DNA of 21,643 nucleotides from JBGOUJ01 sp041477005 (GCA_041477005.1 JBGOUJ010000048.1:1-21643), one strand, 5' to 3'; positions 7,782-14,993 are shown, counted from the stretch's first letter. Translations and numbers: made by a program. The notes: generated by a model not told the origin, from the letters alone.

Positions 7782-7857
7782 TGATTTATTGATTTGGCGA
7801 TTTGTAGATTGCCCCCCGAGCGAAGGAAAATCAACAAATCGAGAAATCAACAAATCA
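7782..7857. repeat. AT-rich inverted repeat directly after the NHL gene
   Basis: The left arm (7782-7810) and right arm (7829-7857) are built from GATTT(G/A)TTGATTT units and pair at about 25 of 29 positions, with an 18-base G/C-rich loop. It starts at the base next to the NHL gene's stop. It could act as a terminator-like or mRNA-stabilising hairpin, though no clear T-run follows. Confidence 0.75.
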
Positions 7858-8934
7858 TCAATGCAGCACCCGGATCCGGTGGTTCTCGCTGTCCCCGATG
7901 TAGATGACCCCGTGGCTGTCGACGAAGATGCCGTGGGGGCGGGCGAGCGAGCAGGAGCGGGGTGGGCCGTCGGGGCCGTCGGCGCGATGGCCGGCGCCGA
8001 CGATGGTGTCGATGATCCCGGTCTTCAGATCGATGCGGCGGATGGTGTGGCTCTCGGTGTCGGCGATGAAGACGCCGCCATCGGGGGCGATCGAGATGCC
8101 CTTGGGGCCGTTGAGCAGCGCGTCGCGGGCCGGGCCGCCGTCGCCCGAATAGCCTTTAGCGCCTGTGCCGGCGAGGTGGTGAATGATCCGCTTCTGCATA
8201 TCGATGCGGTAGACGGTGTTGCCTTCGCGCAAGACCAGGAACATGTCGCCCCGGCGGTCGAAGGCCATGGCGCGGGGGCCGTTGAGCGGCGCGCCGTCGA
8301 GCGAGGCGCCGTCGGGAGTGGGCTTGCCCTCGCCGGTGCCGGCAAACGTCTCGATCCGGCCGCTTTCGAGATTCACCCGGCGAATGCGGTGATTGCCTAT
8401 ATCGGCGATGTAGAGCCAGCCATCGGGACCGATGGCGATGCTGTGGGGCTGGCGCAACCGCGCTTGGCCGGCCGGGCCGCCATCGCCGGAAAAGCCGGGG
8501 GCGCCGGCGCCGGCGAGCGTGGAAATCACGTGCGTTTTCGCATCCACGCGGCGGATTACGTGGTTCTGCATCTCGTCGACGAACATGTTGCCGGCGCGAT
8601 CGAAGCGGATTTCGTATGGCTGGTTCAGGGTCGCGGCCAGCGCCGGACCGCCGTCGCCCGAGTAGCCCGGCTTGCCCGTCCCGGCCACCGTCGAGAGTTT
8701 GTGGGTCTTCAGATCCAGGCGGCGGATAACGTGGTTATCGACCTCGCAGATGTAGAGGGCGCCGTCGGGGCCGATGGTGAGGCCGTAGGGATTGGCGAGG
8801 GCGCCGGAAGTCCCCGGGCCGCCGTCGCCCGAGTAGCCCGGCTTGCCGCCGCCGGCGATGGTCCTGACGTCAGCGGCCGCGAGCGGCGCGGAAGCGAGCA
8901 AAGCGGCGATGGTGAAACTCGCAAGGTAGCGCAT
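7858..8934 (-). CDS. Secreted NHL-repeat beta-propeller protein
   Basis: This 358-residue protein has a signal peptide (MRYLASFTIAALLASAPLAA, predicted cleavage near AAA/DV) and then six consecutive ~56-residue NHL repeats, giving a six-bladed propeller. The repeat pattern is (T/S)xAGxGxPGYSGDGGPA, then LxxPxGIxxxPDGxxYIADxxNHxIRRVD. The fourth blade is the most diverged (GEGKPTPDGASLDGAP). Such proteins are numerous in Acidobacteriota. The fold suggests ligand or carbohydrate binding outside the membrane, but no enzyme residues are evident. I chose the ATG at 8934 because the upstream in-frame extension would precede the signal peptide. It is divergent from the nuclease gene across only 56 bases. 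Confidence 0.92.
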   Translation of the reverse strand: MRYLASFTIAALLASAPLAAADVRTIAGGGKPGYSGDGGPGTSGALANPYGLTIGPDGALYICEVDNHVIRRLDLKTHKLSTVAGTGKPGYSGDGGPALAATLNQPYEIRFDRAGNMFVDEMQNHVIRRVDAKTHVISTLAGAGAPGFSGDGGPAGQARLRQPHSIAIGPDGWLYIADIGNHRIRRVNLESGRIETFAGTGEGKPTPDGASLDGAPLNGPRAMAFDRRGDMFLVLREGNTVYRIDMQKRIIHHLAGTGAKGYSGDGGPARDALLNGPKGISIAPDGGVFIADTESHTIRRIDLKTGIIDTIVGAGHRADGPDGPPRSCSLARPHGIFVDSHGVIYIGDSENHRIRVLH

Positions 8935-8943
8935 AGGTATTGA

Positions 8944-8976
8944 AAACCGCTCAAAGGTAGCGGTTTCCGGTATACC
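8944..8976. promoter_or_regulatory. Hairpin and palindrome between the divergent NHL and nuclease genes
   Basis: The inverted repeat AAACCGCT-N7-AGCGGTTT (8944-8951 and 8959-8966) is followed by the perfect palindrome GGTATACC (8969-8976). They fill most of the 56-base divergent spacer, so they are candidates for a shared operator. No factor can be named from sequence alone. Confidence 0.45.
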
Positions 8977-8990
8977 ATGTTTTCTAGCCC

Positions 8991-11900
8991 ATGCTGCTAA
9001 TTGGACCACCGGGGAGCGGAAAAACCCACCGCGTGCTCGAAGAGCTGGAAGCCTGCCTCGGCCGGAAGAAGCCGGCGATGCTGGTGACGCCCACGGCCAG
9101 CATGGCGGAGCACTTGCAACACCAACTAGCCCGGCGGGGGCTGGTCGTTTCGACGGCCGTCCTGCCTCTGGCCGACTACGCCGCGAGCTTCACGCCCCAG
9201 TATCGGGAATTATCGCCCGCGATGGAAACACTGCTGGTCGAGCGGGCGGTCGAGCAAGCCGCGCCTCCGGAGTTCGCCGCGGTGGCTGGTTACCCGGGAT
9301 TCCACTCCAAACTGCTCGAGACGATGGCGGAGATCTGGGCCGCCGGGCGGGAGACGCCGCCGGCGAGCGAGGCCTTCGGGCGGGTGGTGCGAGAGTTCGA
9401 GAAGCTGCTGCGAGAGGCGGGGGCGGTGCATCGGGCGGAGCGGCTGCGGCTGGCCGCAGCGGAAGCGGCGCGGAGAAAGCTCGGCGTCGTGTTGTTCGAC
9501 GGGTTCTTCAACTTCACTCCCGTCGAGCTGGAGTTGCTGCGGGCAGTGGCCGGCGCGGCGGAGAAGATCCTCGTCACCTTGCCCGCGAGCGGCGCTGAAG
9601 AAGCGCGGGAGGCGCTGGTCGGGATGGGGCTTGCGGAAACGCGGCTCGAGACCGTCTACCGCCATCCGCGGCAACCGGTGGTGGTGAGAGCAGCCTCGCC
9701 GGAGCGGGAGATCGAAGGCGTGGCCGGGCGCATCTGGAGCGACCGGCAGGCCACGGGGCGGCCGTTCCACGAATACGGATTGATCCTGCGGGCGCCGGAG
9801 GTGTACGGGCCGGTTGTAGAGACGGTCTTCGAGCGGTTCGGCATTCCCTTTCGATCGCGGCAGCCGCAGATGCTCGAGGCGCACAGCAGCATCCGGTTTC
9901 TGGCGGGGCTGCTGCGGCTGGCGGCCACCGGATTCGACGGGGCCGAAACGCTGGAAGTGCTGAAGCTGGCCGGGTCGGGGATCGGCTTGGCGGCGCAGAT
10001 GGACCGCTACGAATTCGATCTGCGGGGCGAGCTGCCGAACCAGGGCCTGGATTTCTTGAAGCGGCGCGCGGTAAAGCTTCCGCTCGTCAAGGAGACGATC
10101 GAGCGGCTGGAAAAGCTGGAGGAATGGGCGGGTGAGAGCCGTACGCCGGAGAGCTGGGCGCGGGGCTGCGGGGAGCTGGCTCAAACTTACTTCCATCCGC
10201 CGGCGGTGGAAGACCGGGTCTCGCACGAAGCGGCCCTGGAGTGGAAAACGCTGGCTGCGGCGCTGGCGGCGTGGCCGCTGGCGGCCCAGGACGCGGCGGA
10301 GGCGCTGCGGCTGGGCGAGGTACGGAAGATCCGGCTCGAGGAATACCGAAAGACGCTGCAGGCGGTGCTGCGGCTGACGCCCCTGCGGACGCCGGATCGG
10401 CGGCGCAACGTAGTGCAGGTGCTGAGCGTTTACGAGGCGCGGCAGTGGGAGCTGCCCGTGGTGTTCGTCTGCGGGCTGGTAGAGAAGCAGTTCCCGCGCT
10501 ACCACGCCCAGAATCTGTTCTTCCCCGATGCCCGGCGCCACGCGCTGCGGGCCAAGGGGTGGCGGCTCCGCACCAGCGCGGATCGCGACCGCGAAGAGCG
10601 CTTTCTGTTCGATCTGGCCATCACGCGAGCCACCGAGCAGGTCTACCTCACCTACCCCACGCACGACGAAACAGGGGCGGAAACGCTGGCGTCGTTCTTT
10701 CTCGAGCCGTGGCAGGCCGAGCCGGCCCGGCGGGTCCGCGCGAAGGAGCCGGCGCCCCAATGGCGGCCGGCGCGGCCGTACCTCGACGACCCCGAGCTGC
10801 ACCGGGCCATCGAGCGAAAGCACCCGCGGTTCAGTCCGTCGTCGCTCGAACAGTACATCCAATGCCCGTTCCTGTTTTTCGCGGAGCGGACGCTACAGCT
10901 CAAAGGGCCGCCGCCGGCGCCCGAAGAGCGGGTGGACGCGTTGCTGAAGGGCACGATCGTCCATCGCGCAATCGCACGGTGGGCGGCGCAGGGCCCAGCG
11001 AGCGCCCCAGAGGGCGTCCCGGGGGGCCCAGAGGGCACCTCAGGGGGCGCTCCCGCGGGTACCCCAGGGGACACCCCAGCGGGCGCGGCAGTGGGATGCG
11101 CGGCGGGAGGTCCAGCGGGCGCCCCACTGAGCACGCCAGCGGACGCCCCAGCGGGGCCCTCGGCCGGCAGCCCGGAGAGCATCCTGGTGGGCACCCCACT
11201 GGGCACGCTGGCGGGCGCCCCAGCGGGGCCCTCGGCCGGCGGCCCGGTGAGCATCCTGGCGGGCGCCCAACTGGGCACACCGGCGGACGCCCGAGCGGGG
11301 CCCTCGGCCGGCAGCCCGGTGACCATCCTGGTGGGCGCCCCGCTGGGCACCCCAGGGGGGGCTCGAGGGGGACCTCCAGCGGGCAGGCCGGTGAGCACCG
11401 CAGCGGGCAGCCGCCCGGCGAGCACCCCAGGGGGCGCTGCACTGGGTCCCATCCGGCCGGTGTTTGAGGAGGTCTTCGATGAAGTGTGCCGGCAGGAGGG
11501 CATCCGGCTCAACTTCCGCGCCGAGGCCATGAAGATGGAGCTGCTGGCGGACCTGGAGCGCTTCGCCGAAGAGGAGCGCGCCCGGGGAGTCGCTCCGGGA
11601 TTCCACGCCGGCAAGCCGGAGAGCGAGTTCGAGTTCATCGTGGAAGAGGGCGTCGAGCGGGCCTTTCGGATCCGGGGACGGATCGACCGCTACGAGATTT
11701 CCCCGCAAGGCGCGGCGCTGGTGGTCGATTACAAATATTCACCACGGGAACGGATCGAGCGGCTCGTCGAGGAGCACGAAGAGGGCGTGCGGCTGCAGGG
11801 GCCGCTGTATCTGCTGGCGATCGAGAAGCAGTGGGGTCTCGAGCCGGCCGGCATGATTTTCCACGGGCTGCGCAAAGAGACGACGCGCCGGGGCTGGTAC

Positions 11901-12101
11901 GCCAAGGGGCTGGCGCCGCCCGATCCGGATCTCGAGGAGCGCAGTCGGGAGGAGGTGCGCGCTTTGTTGCAGCGCGCCGCCCAGCGGGTATTGGAAATCG
12001 TCGGGGAGATTCGCGCCGGCCGAATCGAGGTGGCGCCTAGAGACCGTCAGGTCTGCCGAGAGTATTGTCCATATCGCGACGTGTGCCGGGTGGACCTGTA
12101 G
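8991..12101 (+). CDS. AddB-like PD-(D/E)XK nuclease with 4Fe-4S cluster and a repeat insertion
   Basis: This 1036-residue cytoplasmic protein resembles the AddB subunit of AddAB helicase-nucleases, which process double-strand breaks. Walker A GPPGSGKT sits at residues 5-12. The middle is the inactive-helicase-like scaffold, with VLSVYEARQWELPVVFVCGL near 480-500 and RDREERFLFDLAITRATEQV. The C-terminal nuclease has GRIDRYEI (Asp899) and VVDYKYS (Asp913, Lys915). The iron-sulfur ligands are Cys625 in QYIQCPF and Cys1022, Cys1026 and Cys1032 in CREYCPYRDVC. Between residues ~668 and 818 the domain is interrupted by a Gly/Pro/Ala-rich tract with 24-residue repeats. No AddA-type helicase is next to it. 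There is no Shine-Dalgarno before the ATG, which is so close to the P-loop that it must be the start. Confidence 0.88.
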   Translation: MLLIGPPGSGKTHRVLEELEACLGRKKPAMLVTPTASMAEHLQHQLARRGLVVSTAVLPLADYAASFTPQYRELSPAMETLLVERAVEQAAPPEFAAVAGYPGFHSKLLETMAEIWAAGRETPPASEAFGRVVREFEKLLREAGAVHRAERLRLAAAEAARRKLGVVLFDGFFNFTPVELELLRAVAGAAEKILVTLPASGAEEAREALVGMGLAETRLETVYRHPRQPVVVRAASPEREIEGVAGRIWSDRQATGRPFHEYGLILRAPEVYGPVVETVFERFGIPFRSRQPQMLEAHSSIRFLAGLLRLAATGFDGAETLEVLKLAGSGIGLAAQMDRYEFDLRGELPNQGLDFLKRRAVKLPLVKETIERLEKLEEWAGESRTPESWARGCGELAQTYFHPPAVEDRVSHEAALEWKTLAAALAAWPLAAQDAAEALRLGEVRKIRLEEYRKTLQAVLRLTPLRTPDRRRNVVQVLSVYEARQWELPVVFVCGLVEKQFPRYHAQNLFFPDARRHALRAKGWRLRTSADRDREERFLFDLAITRATEQVYLTYPTHDETGAETLASFFLEPWQAEPARRVRAKEPAPQWRPARPYLDDPELHRAIERKHPRFSPSSLEQYIQCPFLFFAERTLQLKGPPPAPEERVDALLKGTIVHRAIARWAAQGPASAPEGVPGGPEGTSGGAPAGTPGDTPAGAAVGCAAGGPAGAPLSTPADAPAGPSAGSPESILVGTPLGTLAGAPAGPSAGGPVSILAGAQLGTPADARAGPSAGSPVTILVGAPLGTPGGARGGPPAGRPVSTAAGSRPASTPGGAALGPIRPVFEEVFDEVCRQEGIRLNFRAEAMKMELLADLERFAEEERARGVAPGFHAGKPESEFEFIVEEGVERAFRIRGRIDRYEISPQGAALVVDYKYSPRERIERLVEEHEEGVRLQGPLYLLAIEKQWGLEPAGMIFHGLRKETTRRGWYAKGLAPPDPDLEERSREEVRALLQRAAQRVLEIVGEIRAGRIEVAPRDRQVCREYCPYRDVCRVDL
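10992..11445 (+). repeat. GC-rich minisatellite inside the nuclease gene (72-bp units)
   Basis: Four tandem 72-bp units occupy 11145-11216, 11217-11288, 11289-11360 and a decayed one at 11361-11432. Each encodes 24 residues beginning (A)PAGPSAGSP and ending G(T/A)PLGTPAG. The flanking 10992-11144 holds shorter, more degenerate GGCGCCCCAGCG-like subunits. The period is a multiple of three and the tract stays open in most of the six frames. It sits between the first iron-sulfur Cys and the PD-(D/E)XK residues. Confidence 0.9.
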
Positions 12102-12387
12102 GCAGGATCTGATGCTTCCGTACCTGGGCCGCCGCCCAGCCCGGGCCGCTGCGGACGATTCGTCCGAGGAGGCGCAGATCCACGTCCAGGCTCTCCTCCG
12201 GCGACTCCGACATCCGGACGATCATCTCGATCTTGCGTCCGACAGCAAGCATCTGATCGGTGCGGAACAGGACCCCACCACTGCTGATATTAGTAGTTCG
12301 CCCCTGGAACCGGGGACCGCCTCGAACGTCCGTCAGTCGGAACTCGACCGGACGCTCGATCTCAAAGCGGATTGGACGCTCTGTCAT
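12037..12387 (-). CDS. Short PilZ-domain protein
   Basis: This 116-residue protein is essentially one PilZ domain, the fold that binds the second messenger cyclic di-GMP. The segment NISSGGVLF carries the (D/N)xSxxG motif, followed by strand text IEMIVRM and LLGRIVRSGPGWAAAQV. The N-terminal arginine motif is imperfect: RFEIER has four rather than three residues between the arginines, so nucleotide binding is not certain. The start ATG is at 12387. Its 3' end overlaps the last 65 bases of the nuclease gene, tail to tail. The divergent TIM-barrel gene starts 98 bases away. Confidence 0.78.
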   Translation of the reverse strand: MTERPIRFEIERPVEFRLTDVRGGPRFQGRTTNISSGGVLFRTDQMLAVGRKIEMIVRMSESPEESLDVDLRLLGRIVRSGPGWAAAQVRKHQILPTGPPGTRRDMDNTLGRPDGL

Positions 12388-12433
12388 AAGAATATCCGAT
12401 AATCGCCTTAGATAGCTCCAAGCGACAATAGGT

Positions 12434-12473
12434 CTGCGGGTCCATTTTATGTTTGGTACGATGGTACCCGCAG
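12434..12473 (+). promoter_or_regulatory. Stem-loop just before the TIM-barrel Shine-Dalgarno
   Basis: The arms CTGCGGGT (12434-12441) and ACCCGCAG (12466-12473) pair perfectly and can extend by a GG/CC step. They end one base before the SD region. The loop contains GGTACGATGGTACC, itself a repeated GGTAC. In RNA this could gate ribosome access; in DNA it could be an operator. Confidence 0.4.
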
Positions 12474-12474
12474 T

Positions 12475-12488
12475 AAGGAGGGTTCTTG
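12475..12488 (+). promoter_or_regulatory. Strong ribosome binding site and TTG start
   Basis: AAGGAGG (12475-12481) is a full Shine-Dalgarno, four bases from TTG (12486-12488). It decides the TTG start of the TIM-barrel gene, since no ATG lies in a suitable place upstream. Confidence 0.75.
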
Positions 12489-13379
12489 GGGTTTGTTTCT
12501 GTCCTGCATTCAGTGAGTTACGCGGGTGTGTGGCCCGGCCAGGTCTGCCTCACCCTGGAGCAGTTCCTCGATAAAGCCCTAGAACTGGGGTTTTCCGGGG
12601 TCATGCTGATGGCCAAGCGGCCGCAGCTTTCGGTGCTCGACTACGGGGAGCGGGCCCGGGCGCAACTGCGGGAGCGGATGGAGAAGACGGGGCTAAAATG
12701 CCACGTCATCGCGGGCTATAACAACTTCACCGCCGATCTGGAACATGGGGATGTGCCGCACCGCGAGATCCAGATCCAGCACGTCACGGAGCTGGCGCGA
12801 ATGGCGCGGGACCTGGGGGCCGGGGTGGTTCGAATCTTTACCGGCTACGAGAGCCCTTCGTCCAGCTACACGGCGCTCTGGGGGGCCCTGGTGGAGTCGA
12901 TTCGCGAGTGCTCGCAGAGGGCGGCGGAATATGGCGTGACGATCGGCGTGCAGAACCACCACGATCTGGCCGCCCACTACGAGAGCCAGTTCGACCTTGT
13001 GCAGGCCGTGGGCGAGCCGAACTGCAAAGCGATCTTCGACGCCTGGGCGCCCGCGCTGCATGGCACCGATATCATCCAGGCCGCCCAAAAAATGGCCCCG
13101 ATCACCTGCCACACCACCGCCGCCGACTACCAGCTTCGGCCCCGTTTCCGGTATCAATCCCGAATCGTCAATTACGAGGCGCAGCCGGCCTGGGTGCAAG
13201 CCGTGCCGATGGGGGAAGGCTTCATCGATTACGCCGGGTTCCTGAGGGCGATGCGGCAGGCCGGCTACCGGGGCCCGGTGGCTTACGAGATGTGCTCGCC
13301 GCTCCTGGGCGGCGGGGCCATCGAGAACCTGGATTGCTACGCGCGGCGATTCCTGGAATTCCTGGCAAGAATCGAATGA
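12486..13379 (+). CDS. Sugar phosphate isomerase/epimerase-like TIM-barrel protein
   Basis: This 297-residue protein belongs to the xylose-isomerase-like TIM-barrel superfamily, which isomerises or epimerises sugars, inositols or hydroxy acids using a divalent metal. Visible features are ALELGFSGVMLMAKRP, GLKCHVIAGYNNF, RDLGAGVVRIFTGYE, GVQNHHD (Gln156-Asp160), KAIFDAWAPALHG, ITCHTTAADY, MGEGFIDYAGFLRAMRQAGYRGPVAYEMCSPLLGGG. The usual metal glutamate in the (E)NH motif is Gln156 here, while the later YEMC glutamate is kept. The length is normal. The TTG start is supported by a perfect Shine-Dalgarno. The stop abuts palindromic repeat copy B. The true substrate cannot be told from sequence. 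Confidence 0.88.
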   Translation: MGFVSVLHSVSYAGVWPGQVCLTLEQFLDKALELGFSGVMLMAKRPQLSVLDYGERARAQLRERMEKTGLKCHVIAGYNNFTADLEHGDVPHREIQIQHVTELARMARDLGAGVVRIFTGYESPSSSYTALWGALVESIRECSQRAAEYGVTIGVQNHHDLAAHYESQFDLVQAVGEPNCKAIFDAWAPALHGTDIIQAAQKMAPITCHTTAADYQLRPRFRYQSRIVNYEAQPAWVQAVPMGEGFIDYAGFLRAMRQAGYRGPVAYEMCSPLLGGGAIENLDCYARRFLEFLARIE

Positions 13380-13446
13380 AACCACAGATGCATCACAGAT
13401 AATCGCAGATTCGGAAACGGGATTTATCTGTGTTCATCTGTGGTTC
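13378..13446. repeat. Palindromic AACCACAGATG element, copy B
   Basis: The left arm GAAACCACAGATGCATCACA and right arm TCTGTGTTCATCTGTGGTT surround CAGATTCGGAAACGG, matching copy A at 6451-6530. It starts within the TIM-barrel stop codon and fills the space between two convergent genes, where it may work as a two-way terminator. Confidence 0.85.
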
Positions 13447-13457
13447 CCATTCGTTTT

Positions 13458-13727
13458 TCATTCCACGGGGACCCGGGTGCCCTTGCGCGAGCGCCGGCTC
13501 AGCGATTCGATCTGTGCGTCCAATAGGGCGCGGAGACCTAGCAGTACTTCCATGCTGGCGGTCTGGAAGTGGTCGAAGACCGGGCCGCTCAACCGGCCTT
13601 TCAGCACGCCGGCCGTGAGGGCGGTCAGACGGGGGCCGGCGCCGGCGCAGTAGCATTGGCCCCAAGGCGCTCCTCGGGAAGCCTGGGGGCGCGGAGGATT
13701 CGGGGGTTTGCGGTTCGCTTTTTTCAT
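13458..13727 (-). CDS. Small protein coupled to the ArsA-family ATPase
   Basis: I do not recognise this 89-residue protein. The N-terminus is basic and proline-rich (MKKANRKPPNPPRPQ), there is a CYC pair near residue 25, and residues ~45-80 (SGPVFDHFQTASMEVLLGLR, then ALLDAQIESL) look like one or two amphipathic helices. The end is GTRVPVE. Its ATG (13725-13727) overlaps the ATPase stop as ATGA, so the two are likely co-translated. Many organisms pair an ATPase of this class with a helical partner, so a partner or regulator role is plausible but unproven. A competing frame at 13393-13665 is rejected because it ends in repeat sequence and lacks the coupling. Confidence 0.65.
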   Translation of the reverse strand: MKKANRKPPNPPRPQASRGAPWGQCYCAGAGPRLTALTAGVLKGRLSGPVFDHFQTASMEVLLGLRALLDAQIESLSRRSRKGTRVPVE

Positions 13728-14920
13728 TTTCGGTTCTCCATCAGCTCAACAGTAAGGACTCCCTGTTCCAGCTTCGCTTTGCTGGGTTCGAAGGCTGCCA
13801 TGTTCGTGGGCAGCCCCACGTGGCGGCGCACCGTGCCGATTTCCACCACCAAATCGTCACCTTTCTTGAACACGCTGACCTCCCCGGCCTCGGCGAAGGC
13901 CAGCCGGAGACGGACGCGGTAGCCGGCGCCGTTTTTCTCGAAACGATAGGGCGCCTCGGTGCGGCTGCGAGTGGCCGGGTCGATGTCGGGTTCCTGATAA
14001 AGAACCCGGGCGAGCTCGGTGAGGCGCGCCGTACCGAGCACTTCGTGGGCGAACAGCGGCACGCGGGCCACCGGCACCGGAGCGAAGTACTCCTCGATCT
14101 GCCCCAGTGTCTTCTGCTGCGAGCGCTGCCAGTCGCGGAAGTAGCGGTCCTGCACGGCCTCGGGAAGGACGCGGTTCACGATGATGCCGTCCACGGTCAT
14201 GCCGTGAAGGGCGAAATAAACGAACGCACGTTGGGTCTCGCGAAGGACCATTTTTTCCGGGTTCGTCACCAGCCGGACGGTGGTGACGCGAGAGTCTCCC
14301 AGCAGCTCGCCGATGCCTTCCAGGCGATCGAACAGCAACTTGATGTTGCCGAAATAGCTGTCGGAAGGGAGCTTCACCGGCGAGACACGGTTCGCGACCG
14401 GCCGGACGGCCTTCAGCACCGTGCGCTCGAGGTGAAAAATGTTCTTCATGTACCACTCGAGCGTGGTGGGCATGCTGACGAAGCGTAGCGATTCGGCGGT
14501 TGGAGCGCAATCGACCACCACCACGTCGTATTCCCGGTTGCGGCGGTATTCGTTGACATACATTAGAGAGCTGACTTCTTCCATGCCCGGGAAGATGGCC
14601 AGCTCTTCGGCCTCTACTTCGCCGATGCCGGTGGCCTGGAGGACCGAAACGATGTACGACCAGATCTCCTGCCAATGGCGCTTGATCTCCTGCTGGATGT
14701 TGACTTCCTGGATGGCCAGCCGTTTGTTGATGGCCTGCGGCAAGCCGGTCGAGCCGGAGAAGAGGCTTTGGTCCAGATCGAAAGCGTCGGCGAGGGAGTG
14801 GGCCGGATCCACGCTCAGCACAAGCGTCCGATAGCCGCGGCGGGCCAGCTCCAGCCCGGTAGCGGCGGCGATCGAAGTTTTGCCCACGCCGCCCTTGCCG
14901 CTAAAGAGCAGAATCCTCAT
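13724..14920 (-). CDS. ArsA/Get3 (TRC40)-family ATPase
   Basis: This 398-residue cytoplasmic ATPase belongs to the group including arsenite-pump ArsA and tail-anchored-protein carrier Get3. The deviant P-loop GKGGVGKT is at residues 8-15, followed by VLSVDPAHSLADAF (switch I region), and DCAPTAESLRF where ArsA/Get3 has DTAPTGHTLR (switch II). The C-terminal ~75 residues are an HSP20-like domain (ArsA_HSP20: YRVRLRLAFAEAGEVSVFKK, VVEIGTVRRHVGLP, KLEQGVLTVEL). It is a single-copy form without the ArsA cysteine triad I would expect, and no arsB or arsR is nearby, so arsenite export is unlikely. The start is MRILLFSGKGG at 14920; upstream in-frame codons are not family-like. Confidence 0.9.
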   Translation of the reverse strand: MRILLFSGKGGVGKTSIAAATGLELARRGYRTLVLSVDPAHSLADAFDLDQSLFSGSTGLPQAINKRLAIQEVNIQQEIKRHWQEIWSYIVSVLQATGIGEVEAEELAIFPGMEEVSSLMYVNEYRRNREYDVVVVDCAPTAESLRFVSMPTTLEWYMKNIFHLERTVLKAVRPVANRVSPVKLPSDSYFGNIKLLFDRLEGIGELLGDSRVTTVRLVTNPEKMVLRETQRAFVYFALHGMTVDGIIVNRVLPEAVQDRYFRDWQRSQQKTLGQIEEYFAPVPVARVPLFAHEVLGTARLTELARVLYQEPDIDPATRSRTEAPYRFEKNGAGYRVRLRLAFAEAGEVSVFKKGDDLVVEIGTVRRHVGLPTNMAAFEPSKAKLEQGVLTVELMENRK

Positions 14921-14926
14921 ATAAAA

Positions 14927-14932
14927 ATTATA
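14927..14932 (-). promoter_or_regulatory. Consensus -10 box of the ArsA-family gene (probable leaderless start)
   Basis: The minus strand reads TATAAT, six bases before the ATG at 14920. A start site about seven bases downstream would place the mRNA 5' end at or next to the ATG. No Shine-Dalgarno fits in the gap. A TTGGAA lies upstream but at only 13 bases' spacing, so the -35 is uncertain. Confidence 0.5.
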
Positions 14933-14993
14933 GCGTGAATCGTTTTTCCAAGCCGTGACGGTACGGGGCGTCAAAGAATCAAACCGACCGGAA

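Noticed and set aside
7738..8943. A 401-codon open frame on the plus strand with repeated segments
   Set aside because: It mirrors the NHL repeats on the minus strand, which have clear propeller motifs and a signal peptide.
9210..10862. A 550-codon open frame on the minus strand
   Set aside because: It is a shadow of the nuclease gene, whose Walker A, nuclease and Cys motifs are all in the plus frame.
10992..11445. CRISPR array
   Set aside because: The units are contiguous in-frame repeats without unique spacers, and no cas genes are present.
10652..11708. Three overlapping minus-strand open frames across the minisatellite
   Set aside because: A stop-free 72-bp repeat is open in most frames. 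The Pro/Cys/Gly-rich translations are by-products of the repeat.
13393..13665. A 90-codon minus-strand frame next to the small ArsA-linked gene
   Set aside because: Its end is translated from repeat copy B and it lacks coupling; the 13458-13727 frame starts at an ATGA overlap.
13724..14920. Arsenic-resistance operon with the ArsA-like gene
   Set aside because: No arsB, arsR or arsD is nearby, the protein is single-copy with an HSP20-like tail, and the expected cysteine triad is not seen.
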